From NCBI GenBank assembly GCA_963556495.2, contig OY747705.1, positions 1,766,001 through 1,830,000 of the forward strand: DNA of 64,000 bases, read 5' to 3'. Origin of the DNA: Valencia hispanica. Lineage: Eukaryota; Chordata; Actinopteri; Cyprinodontiformes; Valenciidae. The notes under the pieces are model-generated. The model was given only the letters and a program-made list of their open reading frames with translations. It did not search any database and was not told the DNA's origin. Position numbers and translations under genes: made by a program. Positions 21,015 to 29,336 of this stretch are shown in pieces. Positions within the stretch are counted from its first letter, which is position 1, and each line of letters opens with the position of its first letter.

Positions 21015-22404
21015 AGTCATGACAGTACAAACCGGGCAAAAAGATTCAACAGCAGTTGAGAAATGGACTCTTTTGCAATGGTTGGCCAGGGAGGATGCAA
21101 AAAATACTTCCTTACCTGAGGACTCACCTTTCTGGGGGTCGAGGCGTTCTGCCCCCCTGGAGTTGGTCCCCGCAGACATGAATCTGGTCGGCGCTCCTCC
21201 CGGTGATTCTTCTCCCGGCATCGGCATGGACAAAGCCCTACTTTTTCCCATGGGGGTCCGGCCGCCCTTACTCTTCTCCAGGGGGGCCCGGCCGCTGTCC
21301 TCGCCTCCCCCCTAGAAGATGCACCTCACTGCGACCTACCGGCCGCACTGCGGTATTTTCTCACCCTCAACAGCCTGTTCGGGGTTCGCCTCCTGCCCTT
21401 CTCCGGCATGACCAAGCTCCACCAAGGTTTACTGGAAAGCCTGTCCTGGCTCAAGATCCAGTCCCTGCTCCGCGTCGTTCCCAAGTACCAGTCCCAGCTC
21501 CACGTTGCTCCCAAGTTCCAGTCCCTACTCCGCGTCGCTCCCAAGTTCCAGTCTCTGCTCCGCGTCGCTCCCAAGTTCCAGTCCCGACTCCGCGTCGCTC
21601 CCAAGTTCCAGTCCCGGCTCCACGACGCTCCCAAGTTCCAGTCCCAGCTCCTCGTTGCTCCCTGGTTCCTTAGTCGGCATCTTGTGTTCCTGTTCTGGCA
21701 CCCCGACAGCTCAAGTTTTCAGTCCAAGTGTCAGCTTCTTCCAAGGCAGTCGCTGTTGACCCGCTTTGCCTCCAGACGTCCGCTGTGGCTGCAGCGGTCG
21801 CGATCTTCCTGGCTGTTACAGGAGCAGCTATGAAGCCATCGCCGCACACCGGAGAGATTGATACCAATCTGCCCCGGCTCCAGGAGGCTGCGTCCGCCGA
21901 GATGACCACAGCTGATCGGCCTCGTTCCAAGGGGTCTGCCCTTTTCGGAGGGAACAAGGCAGAGACATCTGAACTCCTGGCTTCATCGCCTTCTGTTGCT
22001 GTGGGTCCTCCAATGACTCTTCTTCGGGGGTTTCTCCGTCGTGTTGGTTTTTGTGGATTTCCTCATCGCCCTGATCTTCTTCGCGGTTTTCTTTGCCGTA
22101 CCCGCCCAGCTGGTCTTCTTTGCGGGTTTTATCGTCGTGGAACTGCAGCACCCTTCCGTGTTTACCTTCGTAGGAGTGGACTCATGCAACGTGGGCGTCA
22201 TAGACATCACCATCTGTTCTCTCGGCATAGTGGCCGTCCTCTGGACCTATTTTTGCAACTTTTTCAGCTGCACGGTCGGCCTCCGGACTTGTTTCCACGT
22301 CTGTTTAGACCGCACGGTCGGCCTCTGGACTTGATTAGGAGCCGCTTGCGGGCTTATAGATAAACTCCGTCCATGAACTGTTTTTTTATTTCTGTGTTCC
22401 ATTA
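21015..22404 (+). other. GC-rich internal region with repeat-coded open frames
   Basis: This block lies between the two copies of the terminal repeat and is much richer in GC than its surroundings. Several overlapping frames are open through it (for example 21019-21315, 21203-21673, 21408-21833 and 21728-22363), because a 30-base repeat keeps all frames free of stops. None shows a gag, protease or polymerase motif. One frame gives repeated APRRSQVPVP units. It may be the non-coding or gag-like interior of a non-autonomous LTR element; I cannot choose the true frame. Confidence 0.35.
21446..21665 (+). repeat. 30-bp minisatellite
   Basis: About seven diverged copies of a 30-base unit with core GCTCCCAAGTTCCAGTCC and CTCCGCGTC. 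The unit length is a multiple of three, so any frame yields a ten-residue repeat (for example VAPKFQSLLR or PRRSQVPVPA). Copies differ by a few substitutions. Confidence 0.9.
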
Positions 22405-22462
22405 AGAGTCTCACTGAATCTCAGCCTGTCTGCGGCTAAATCCGCCAACACAAGTCATGACA
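22405..22462 (+). repeat. Second copy of the terminal repeat at 20965-21014
   Basis: AGAGTCTCACTGAATCTCAG, CCTGTCTGCG and TCATGACA blocks repeat in the same order and orientation as at 20965-21014 with few differences. Together they bracket the GC-rich interior. Confidence 0.85.
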
Positions 22463-22855
22463 GATTCCTTCTTAGACATATTGGCTTTAGTTAGTTTCTA
22501 GTTTCTAATTTTAGAGTTTTGCTGTTTCCCTTTCATGTTGCCTCCCTGCCACTCTGCTTCTGACCCAGTTTCACTAATTGCCTTCAACTGCAACTGCTTC
22601 TCACTAATTGTTCCTCAGGTTTCTCTGTAACTTCCTCACTCCCTCCTCAGTATTTAAAGAGCTCTCTTTCAGTCACTACTCGCTGGTCCGTCGTCAAACT
22701 TTTTCGTTTGGTTCATGTTTGTTCTACATTGCTGCACTTTAGATCCTCCTAAGTTTTTGTAAGTTATGTTCCTTGTTTTTTGGGTTGTAATTAAATCATT
22801 CTTATTTTTACATTGCTGCATTTGGGTCCTTTAAATACTGCAAACATGACATCTA
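22460..22855 (+). repeat. Solo-LTR-like segment
   Basis: The segment runs from TGACAGATTCC to AACATGACA. It has TATTTAAAGAGC near 22650, AATTAAATCATT near 22789 in a polyadenylation-like position, and the CTGCATTTGGGTCC phrase that ends many fish LTRs. No internal region adjoins. Boundaries are approximate. Confidence 0.45.
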
Positions 22856-22914
22856 CATTTTACAAATTGGCAGCTCATTTCACTATTAATTTCACTATTT
22901 AGGAATGGGATATA

Positions 22915-23340
22915 GTCTGAGGCCCTCTCTACATTAGGCCGTTTAAGGGCCTAAATGAATAAATATTTAGTCAATACCCCGTCTTGGCCAAACTAGCCCA
23001 TCGTTTAAGGTTCCCCTCCCCGGATAATTTTTTACACGGGTAAGTAGGCCGTCTATTTCTTAAATCTCGGCTCTTGGATTGGTGTGGATTTGTTAGGCAT
23101 TTAAGAGCTGAGTTCAGTAAGGAAGTGACGTCAGAAAACATGCGCCACAGCCAGCTTAATAACAACTAATGACCACTCAGAGGTAAACAATAGGAAGATG
23201 GAGGCGAATCATCCAGACATGCCCTTGTTGCTCCATCTTGTACATGTGGAGGCACTCGTAAAAATCACACAAGAACACCTTCTTAAGAGAAGGCACGGTG
23301 GGATTGCAGCAATTTTGTATACACCATTTCTGAGACGGTG
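22915..23340 (+). mobile_element. Possible Harbinger-like DNA transposon end
   Basis: The segment begins with GGCCCTCTCTACATTAGGCC and ACACGGG-type terminal words seen in fish PIF/Harbinger elements, followed by an open frame from ATG 23198 for 47 codons (MEANHPDMPLLLHLVHVEAL at its start) that ends in TGA after FLRR. The basic, leucine-rich start resembles amino ends of Harbinger nucleases, but no catalytic motif is present. It may be a 5' fragment cut off by Penelope. Confidence 0.3.
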
Positions 23341-23706
23341 ACTGCGACGTCATATGTAGGTCTGCCTTTTTTCCGCACATGCCTACTAGGTTGGGGTTGC
23401 GCCAGCGGGCAGAGGAGAGGAGGGGGTCGTAAACGATGCTTTGCATGTGTGTATGGACAGGTAGGTGGGATATAAACTGTATAACGTTAGCCGTGTTAGT
23501 GTAGAAGCAATCTGAGCCAGTTAACCTGAAACCCTTCTCCCTGGTATTCTTGAGTTTAAATGAACGCAACTGGACTTTTCTTGTCTTTAATTACGTTTTG
23601 TCTCATCCAAGAGGCTTCTTCATTTCTGAAAACTGGATTGGGAGTATTAGATTTATAAGTCTAAGGTGAAGGTTCACTAATGGGGCTATCGTTTTACCTA
23701 ACGAGG

Positions 23707-24440
23707 CTATAAAGGTTGCATAAGCTTCCAAGCACTAAGCAATCTTAGTGATGTAAGAGTCGTGTGAAACGATCCTGGTTGTGCGCTGTTTTGGTCACAT
23801 GACTCAATGTGTGAGTTTTGGTGGAACTTCTTGGGTAGGCAACTCAAGGCTGCTTTGTATGTGTTTGAAAAGGGGAATCTCAAACCACCTCTGTTCAAGG
23901 TTGGTTTCATATGTTTTACATAGATGGCTTCTTTCACTCATCTCTCAAACATCTGTCTTCTCTGTCTAAAATGTGTACATTATTGTCTTCAAAAGAGTGA
24001 CCTTTATACTTTAGGTGTAGATGGACTGCTGAGACTTAGCCTGATAAGTTTGCTTTTCTGTGTTGAGCCATTCTTTTGTGTAGTTGCTATTTCGTTTCTC
24101 CAATGTACAGCTCTGAACATTCCTCACTGCACTGGACTGCATATACCCCGCCACTGAACATGTGTTTGGTCCTTAGGATGAGACTGCTGAGACTTAGCCT
24201 GATGAGTTTGCTTTTCTGTGTTGAGCCATCCTTTTGTGTTGTTGCTATTTCGTTTCTTCAATGTACAGCTCTGAACATTCCTCACTGCACTGGACTACAT
24301 ATACCACGCCACTGAACATGTGTTTGGTCCTGAACCAGTCTTTGCCTGAGAGTGTTGCCAGTTTTAAAATGCACTGAGATGTTATGTTTGGAAAATATCC
24401 TTCTTAGTTTCTCGGAGACTCCAGACACATATGGGACTAT
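23707..24440 (-). pseudogene. Penelope GIY-YIG endonuclease domain remnant
   Basis: Minus-strand translation gives VVYVVQCSEECSELYIEETK in the region 24240-24310, the GIY-YIG core where an intact domain would have YIGETK, so the catalytic Gly is replaced by Glu. QHKRMAQHRKANSSG follows, and then KEAIYVKHMKPTLNRGGLRF near 23880-23937 at the carboxy end. Stop codons and the duplicated core make it non-functional. In living elements this endonuclease nicks the target for integration. Confidence 0.8.
24016..24331 (-). repeat. 158-bp tandem duplication inside Penelope
   Basis: Two copies, about 24016-24173 and 24174-24331, share nearly all positions, including the words TTTGCTTTTCTGTGTTGAGC and ACATGTGTTTGGTCCT. 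The duplicated unit covers the GIY-YIG core. The period is not a multiple of three, so it shifts the frame. Confidence 0.9.
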
Positions 24441-24468
24441 GTTTTCCTAACTTGTGCATACCCTAATT

Positions 24469-24691
24469 CAGGGGTCTCCAAATCCTGGCCTGCAGGGCCA
24501 GTATCCTGCAGGTTTTAGTTCTTTCCCTGGTTCAACACACCGGAATCAAATGATGGCTCGTTAGCAGGCCTCTGCAGAACTTTGCCATGCTGAGGAGGAA
24601 GTTGGACAATTTGAATCAGCTGTGTTGGAGCAGAGACACATCTAAAACTGGTAGGGCACTGGCCCTTGAGGACTAGATTTGGAGACCCCTA
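24469..24691. mobile_element. hAT-type MITE with 8-bp target duplication
   Basis: A 223-base palindromic element starts CAGGGGTCTCCAAATCC and ends GGATTTGGAGACCCCT-like in inverted form (GATTTGGAGACCCCTA). CCCTAATT flanks it on both sides at 24461-24468 and 24692-24699, a perfect 8-bp duplication as made by hAT transposases. It has no coding capacity and depends on a transposase elsewhere. Confidence 0.9.
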
Positions 24692-24939
24692 CCCTAATTG
24701 GGCATTTGTCAAAGCATCAAAAAAGTCAAGGAAACAGTCAACTCAGGCCAGTGTAGGGGAGGAGAAGAGAAGACGGAACTCTCATCTGGCACTCAGAATT
24801 GATGTCTGAGTAACAAGTAGGAGCCCAACAGATTTACTTTCACAAGTGGAGCATTACGGCCTCGAGTTTTCCGCCATTTTCTCTCGGCTCGTCGACACTC
24901 CCGTTTTTCACTACGTATCAGTGGATATCTGATATAAAC

Positions 24940-25148
24940 TGGAACTGGAGTGTTCAATGCCCGGACGCGGGTCACCCCTCTTGATCCAAGCCTGGAGGTA
25001 GGGCATGTTACCACGTGGTGGCCAGGCCTTTCGGGTCGGGCTCAACCCAAAGAGGTGACATGAGCCCCCCTTCCCATGAGCTCACCACCTGTGGGAGCGG
25101 CAATGGGGGTCTGATGCAATGTGGGATGGGCGGTAGCCGAAGGTGGGT
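24940..25148 (+). mobile_element. RTE-type LINE, 5' part
   Basis: The segment has the 5' leader of a common fish RTE-clade LINE: CCCGGACGCGGGTCACCCCT, GCATGTTACCACGTGGTGGC, and GGGATGGGCGGTAGCCGAAG. The coding body of the same family appears at 25999-27640. The endonuclease region between them is missing and replaced by an LTR element fragment. Assignment of the leader rests on recalled family sequence. Confidence 0.7.
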
Positions 25149-25303
25149 GTGATGTATGTTAAGCTGTGTGTGTAGGCACCCGTACAGAGGGCAGACGTGA
25201 TAACGTCAAGGAGGAACGTGAGGTGATAAGTGTTCCATGTGCAAGAAGCAATAAAGATGAACGGGTTGAGAAAGATCCCCGCTGTCCTGTCTCATCAATA
25301 TAA
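25149..25303 (+). repeat. Short Gypsy LTR
   Basis: A 155-base LTR-like segment runs from TGTGATGTATG to TATAACA, carries AATAAAGATG near 25250, and abuts the primer-binding site directly. An LTR this short occurs in some Gypsy lineages. The 3' LTR is absent, so its length rests on the TG start and the PBS. Confidence 0.6.
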
Positions 25304-25315
25304 CATGGTGTCAGA
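25304..25315 (+). promoter_or_regulatory. Primer-binding site, tRNA-Leu type
   Basis: TGGTGTCAGAAG, complementary to the tRNA-Leu 3' end, immediately follows the LTR and precedes the gag start by 18 bases. Confidence 0.7.
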
Positions 25316-25333
25316 AGATTAAGCGGACAAAAG

Positions 25334-25990
25334 ATGGCACAGTTTCAAGCACCACAGAACCTGAGTTTGCAAGGCAACCTAGCGGAAAATTGGAGGAACT
25401 AGTTGCAATGCTTCGAGCTGTTCTGCACTGCTAGCAGCATAGCATAGAAGTCGGAAAAGGCGCAGTGCGCGACATTTCTGCACGTCGCCGGGGAAGAAGC
25501 TATAAAAGTATGTAACACTTTTCACTTTACGGAAGAGGAAAAGGATAAAATCACAGTGTTAAAGAGGAAGTTTCAAGACTATTGTGAACCAAGAAAAAAC
25601 TTACAGTACATAAGGCATATGTTCTTCACGAGAGCTCAGAAACAAGCCAAAAGCATAGATGCATATGTCACGGAGTTGAAAAACAAAGCAAAAGACGGCG
25701 AGTTTGGAGATCTACACGACTCTTTGATATGTGACAGGATTGTATGCGGCATTATTAACAATCAAGTGAGAGGGAGGCTGTTAAGAGAAGCAGACCTGAC
25801 ATTAGGTAAAGCGGTCGATATATGTCGAGCAAGTGAAATAACAACCAGTCAAGTGAAAGCTCTTACTGAAGAAGTATAAGTAAACAAACTGCAGAAAGTG
25901 AGGACGAATGATAGAAAGAGCGCAGCAAAAACAAAGAAAGCTGAGCTAAAAGAGATGAGCTGCAATAGATGCGGGCTGAAACACTGAAAA
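25334..25990 (+). pseudogene. Gypsy gag, truncated
   Basis: From ATG 25334 one frame reads through a Gypsy-type Gag with three stops: TAG at 25400, TAG at 25445 and TAA at 25877. Blocks include AENWRN at the start, KRKFQDYCEPRKNLQYIRHM near 25562, and SIDAYVTELKNKAKDGEFGD near 25651, then DSLICDRIVCGI. A CNRCGLKH segment near 25962 is the first half of a CCHC zinc knuckle, and the frame breaks there. Protease and polymerase are absent because RTE sequence follows. Gag would package element RNA into particles; this copy cannot. Confidence 0.82.
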
Positions 25991-25998
25991 CTGCCCGG

Positions 25999-27640
25999 CC
26001 ATGGGTCCACTGGCCACTACCTGGTGGTGAGTCGGCTGTGATGGCTGGGGAGGATGCCGAACAGACCTGGCAGGGCCAAAGATGTTGTAAGGGTCTGCTA
26101 GGAACGTCTAGCAGAGTCTCCTGTCAGAAGGAGCTTCAACTCTCACCTCCGGCAGAACTTTGAACATGTCCTGAGGGAGGTGAGGGAGATTGAGTCTGAG
26201 TGAGCCTCCATTGTTGAGGCGGCTGACCAGAGCTGTGGCAGAAAGGTGGTCGGTGCCTGTGGACACCGGCGGTGAGGGATGCTGTCAAGCTGAAGGAGGA
26301 GTCCTATCGGGTATTTTTGGCCTGTGGGACCCGAGAAGCAGTGGATAGGTACTGGCAGGCCAAGCTGTATGCAGCTCGGATGGTTGCTGAGGCAAAATAT
26401 CGGGCGCTGGAGGAGTTTGGTGAGGCCATGGAGAACGGCTTCTTTACGGCTTCGAGGTGATTCTGGTCCACCATCCGGCGTCTCAGCAGGGCGAAGCGGT
26501 GCACCACCAACACTGTTTATATGGGGGGTGGCGTGCTGCCGAACTCGACTCGGCACGTTCTTAGTTGGCGGATGGAATACTTCGAAGACCTCCTCAATCC
26601 CACCAACACGCATTCCAATCTGGGTTTAATCTCTGGTGCTGAGGACAACAAGGTGGTTACAAAGCTCCTCAGTCGCAAGGCCTCTGGGGTGGATAAGATT
26701 TGCCCGGAGTTCCTCAAGGCTCTGGATTGTTGTGTTTCTTCATAGGGGTCTTCGGGCTGCGCTTTGTCTTATAACTCAACTAAGACCAGTTTGCCATGGG
26801 TGACCCTACCAGGGGCAGAAATCCCCCGACAATTTAGCTCCTAGTATCACTGGGACACTCAAACACAACTTCTGTTGGTTAAAGAGGCTCTGCAATATTG
26901 CTTGGACATCGGGGGCAGTTCCCTTGGATTGGCAGACCGGGGTGGTGGTCCCCCTGTTTAAAAAAGGGGACCACAGAGTGTGTTCCAACTACAGGGGGAT
27001 CACACTTCTGAGCCTCCCTGGTAAGGTCTATTCAGGGGTTATGGAGAGGAGGGTCCGGTGAAGAGTCAAACCTCGGATCCAAAAGGAAAAATTGGGTTTT
27101 CATCCTGGCCATGGAATACTGGACCATCTCTACACCCTAGACAGGGTACCCGGAGGGTGCATGGGAGTTTGCCCACCTGGTCTACATGTGTTTTTGTCGA
27201 CTATGTAAAAGGATTCCACCGTGTCCCTTGGGGAGTCCTGTGGGAGGTGCTCCAGGAGTATGGGTTACTAGGCCCCTTTGTTAGGTCCCTGTACAACTGG
27301 TGTCAGAGCTTGGTTCACATTGCCAGCAGTAAATCGTGCTCGTTCCCAGTGAGAGTTGGACTCCACCAAGGTTGCCCTTTTTCACCGATTCTGTTAAAAA
27401 CTTTTATAGATAGGATTTCTAGGTGCAGCCAAGGTGTTGAGGAGATCCGTTTTGGTGGCCTCAGAATTGGGTCTCTGCTTTTTGCAGATGATGTTGTCCT
27501 GTTGGCTTCATCAGACATGGCCTACAGCTGTCGCTGGAGTGGTTTGCGGCTGAGTGTGAAGTGGCTGGGATGAGGATCAGCACTTCCAAATCCGAGACCA
27601 TGGTTTGGAGCCGGAAATGGGTAGAGTGCTATAGTAGTCC
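25999..27640 (+). mobile_element. RTE-type LINE, endonuclease-end and RT body
   Basis: The LINE resumes at CACTACCTGGTGGTGAGT, the end of the endonuclease, and continues through the RT to the motif after FADD. It ends near 27640 without a recognisable 3' UTR, so the 3' part is lost. Several frameshifts break it. With the leader at 24940-25148 it forms one element split by the Gypsy fragment. Confidence 0.85.
26272..27573 (+). pseudogene. RTE reverse transcriptase, frameshifted
   Basis: The polyprotein is recognisable in pieces: RDAVKLKEESYRVFLACGTR at 26272, EYFEDLLNPTN near 26576, KASGVDKICPEFLKALD near 26677, CFVDYVKGFHRVPWGVLWEV at 27187-27250 (motif A, with K where E is usual in LEKAFD), GLHQGCPFSPILL near 27360, and the catalytic FADDVVLLASS at 27481. 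At least four frameshifts and stops separate these blocks. Catalytic Asp residues survive, but no full protein can be made. Confidence 0.85.
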
Positions 27641-29060
27641 ACTTGATATATGTGTGAAAAATCTGTATTATGAATTGTTGGGGTTTTTATTTCCTGATGT
27701 TATGGACACGGAGACGGAAAATTAAGGAGAAGAAAGAAGGAAGATGAAGACAGCCCGGACCCCGACCAGACCGCCTGTCCTCCTCCGGACCCCAACCCCT
27801 GATGGCCCGTAGCGAACAGGGGTGTGAAAAGACGGAAAAGGCTACCATGTAGCTTTTTGCACTCCGGCCTCATATAAACTTCTCATTTAGGGGAACTAAC
27901 CGACTGAATCTAAAACCATAATTCCTCTGCGAATCTTAAACGCCTAGACAATGCCCGCGCTTCTTGTATAGACAATAAGCGTAGAAGCTTGACATTGTAG
28001 AGGAATAAGGGAATATCATTTTCAGTCAGCTAAAGTACCACCATAAGCTAGCTTACGGCTAATATACAGTTTGGATGAGTTTCGCCTGGAAATAAAGGCG
28101 TTCAACCTTGTGCAACTACGTAAACACGTCTAAAGCATTGTCTAACACATATATATAGGACTGTTATTATGGATAACTGGTAGTAAACTCTTTAGAATAT
28201 ATATAAAATAACTTTTTTATGGTAACGGAGCGGTCACATTTAGCTTCCGGTTGAGCTGGGTTGCTCATGATGACAGCTAATCTTTGGTAGCTTAGCTTCC
28301 GAACTGTATTTATTTGGCTCGGTTAAACAGTCATTCGAGTATTGATGGTGAAGTGTGGTTTTGTTGGAGGCATTTTGTTCTTGTCTTTGGTTGGTTTACT
28401 TATGAGTACGGTTTGTTAGGTTTAGCATCGTAGTGAAGAATTAGCCATCTGTGCACCGGCGTATTCATTCCGTGGTGTGACCCGGAAGTTTTATTGGGCC
28501 GGACTTTGATCTGTCAGTCCGGCGGAGTTTTTATTTTTTTTATTTTTATTTTTTTTTTTGGAGCAAACTGTTGACGATTTTGTGTTGCAAAGCGAGTTTT
28601 AAATGTATTTCTTTCGGTATATGTTTTAATTATAAATAAAAATTGCTTTATATTGGGAGAATTCTATTTCTTCGTGTGTTTCACCGAAGTGTGCGTCCCG
28701 AGTTGTGGCGCAGGCCAGACTCTATTAGGAATTCTTTGATTTTTAGATGAAACGGCAATAATCTCCGTATATAAATAAATTAATGATAAGATAAACAGTG
28801 CGCTATAAACCTTTTTAGCTTTCCTTCGTTTCGGCTTTGCCTAAAACATTATTAAGGTTAATGTTGCATGAATAAATAATATATAAACTCCTTCACTATA
28901 AAAAGAAATAAATTCAATAAATAAAAACTGTGCCTGCCTTTACTGTTAACTGCATTAATATTGGGATAAATTTGGGCCTACGAATTGATAGTTTATCAAT
29001 TAAAATAAATAATTTATAGAGTTAATACAAATAACCTACTTTGTTAAATTTTAATCCATT
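27641..29060. other. Unassigned DNA upstream of the retroviral frame
   Basis: The region holds repeat R2 copy 2 at 27763-27832 and a long T-tract at 28531-28560. AATAAAAATTGC at 28636 with a following leader-like stretch could mark an LTR end, but I found no matching 3' LTR. No coding motifs are visible. Confidence 0.25.
27763..27832 (+). repeat. Dispersed GC-rich repeat R2, copy 2
   Basis: Shares about 70 bases with 19300-19381, including GACCAGACCGCCT and CCCCAACCCCTGATGG. It stands alone among AT-rich sequence. Confidence 0.5.
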
Positions 29061-29084
29061 TTGGATTTTTGTTACGAATATTCA

Positions 29085-29336
29085 ATGGCAGCCAAATATA
29101 AATTACTCCCTGCTCCACAGGGACAAAACTGGCGTACTTTAGATGCCCAATTGTTAATATACATTTCTAAATTATATTCTGTTTTAGTTGATAAGCCCGG
29201 TAAAAAAGATAAAAACCAGTTCCAGGGCCTTATGACGGCCAGGTGGGCTCGTCATGGTGCCCGAGGGGATTATAAGAGAAGTCTCTCACAGAATGTGTTC
29301 TGGGGAGGAAAAGCGACAGCTACTAAATTTAGTTAG
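29085..29336 (+). pseudogene. ERV-1 5' open frame, probable Gag start
   Basis: An open frame from ATG 29085 begins MAAKYKLLPAPQGQNWRTLD and contains a basic GKKDKNQF patch. It overlaps the long frame at 29254 in a different reading frame. I read it as the Gag amino end separated by a frameshift near 29250-29270, since the long frame picks up a coiled-coil-like stretch just after. It could instead be a separate small protein. No myristoylation Gly2 is present. Confidence 0.45.

Larger units (their letters stand above)
23500..24840 (-). mobile_element. Penelope-like element, 3' part with GIY-YIG region
   Basis: On the minus strand the sequence encodes the carboxy end of a Penelope retroelement. 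A hAT MITE at 24469-24691 interrupts it, and a 158-base tandem duplication lies at 24016-24331. The 3' region runs toward 23500. The upstream RT is not recognisable, so the copy is 5'-truncated. The exact right end is uncertain. Confidence 0.75.

Noticed and set aside
21326..21634. A 102-codon minus-strand repeat protein
   Set aside because: It is one of several frames kept open by the 30-bp minisatellite; frame choice is arbitrary.
25969..26163. A 64-codon gene across the Gypsy-RTE junction
   Set aside because: The frame crosses the junction between two unrelated elements and is a chance fusion.
27641..29060. A 5' LTR for ERV-1
   Set aside because: No segment here matches 33512-34000, and no primer-binding site was found.
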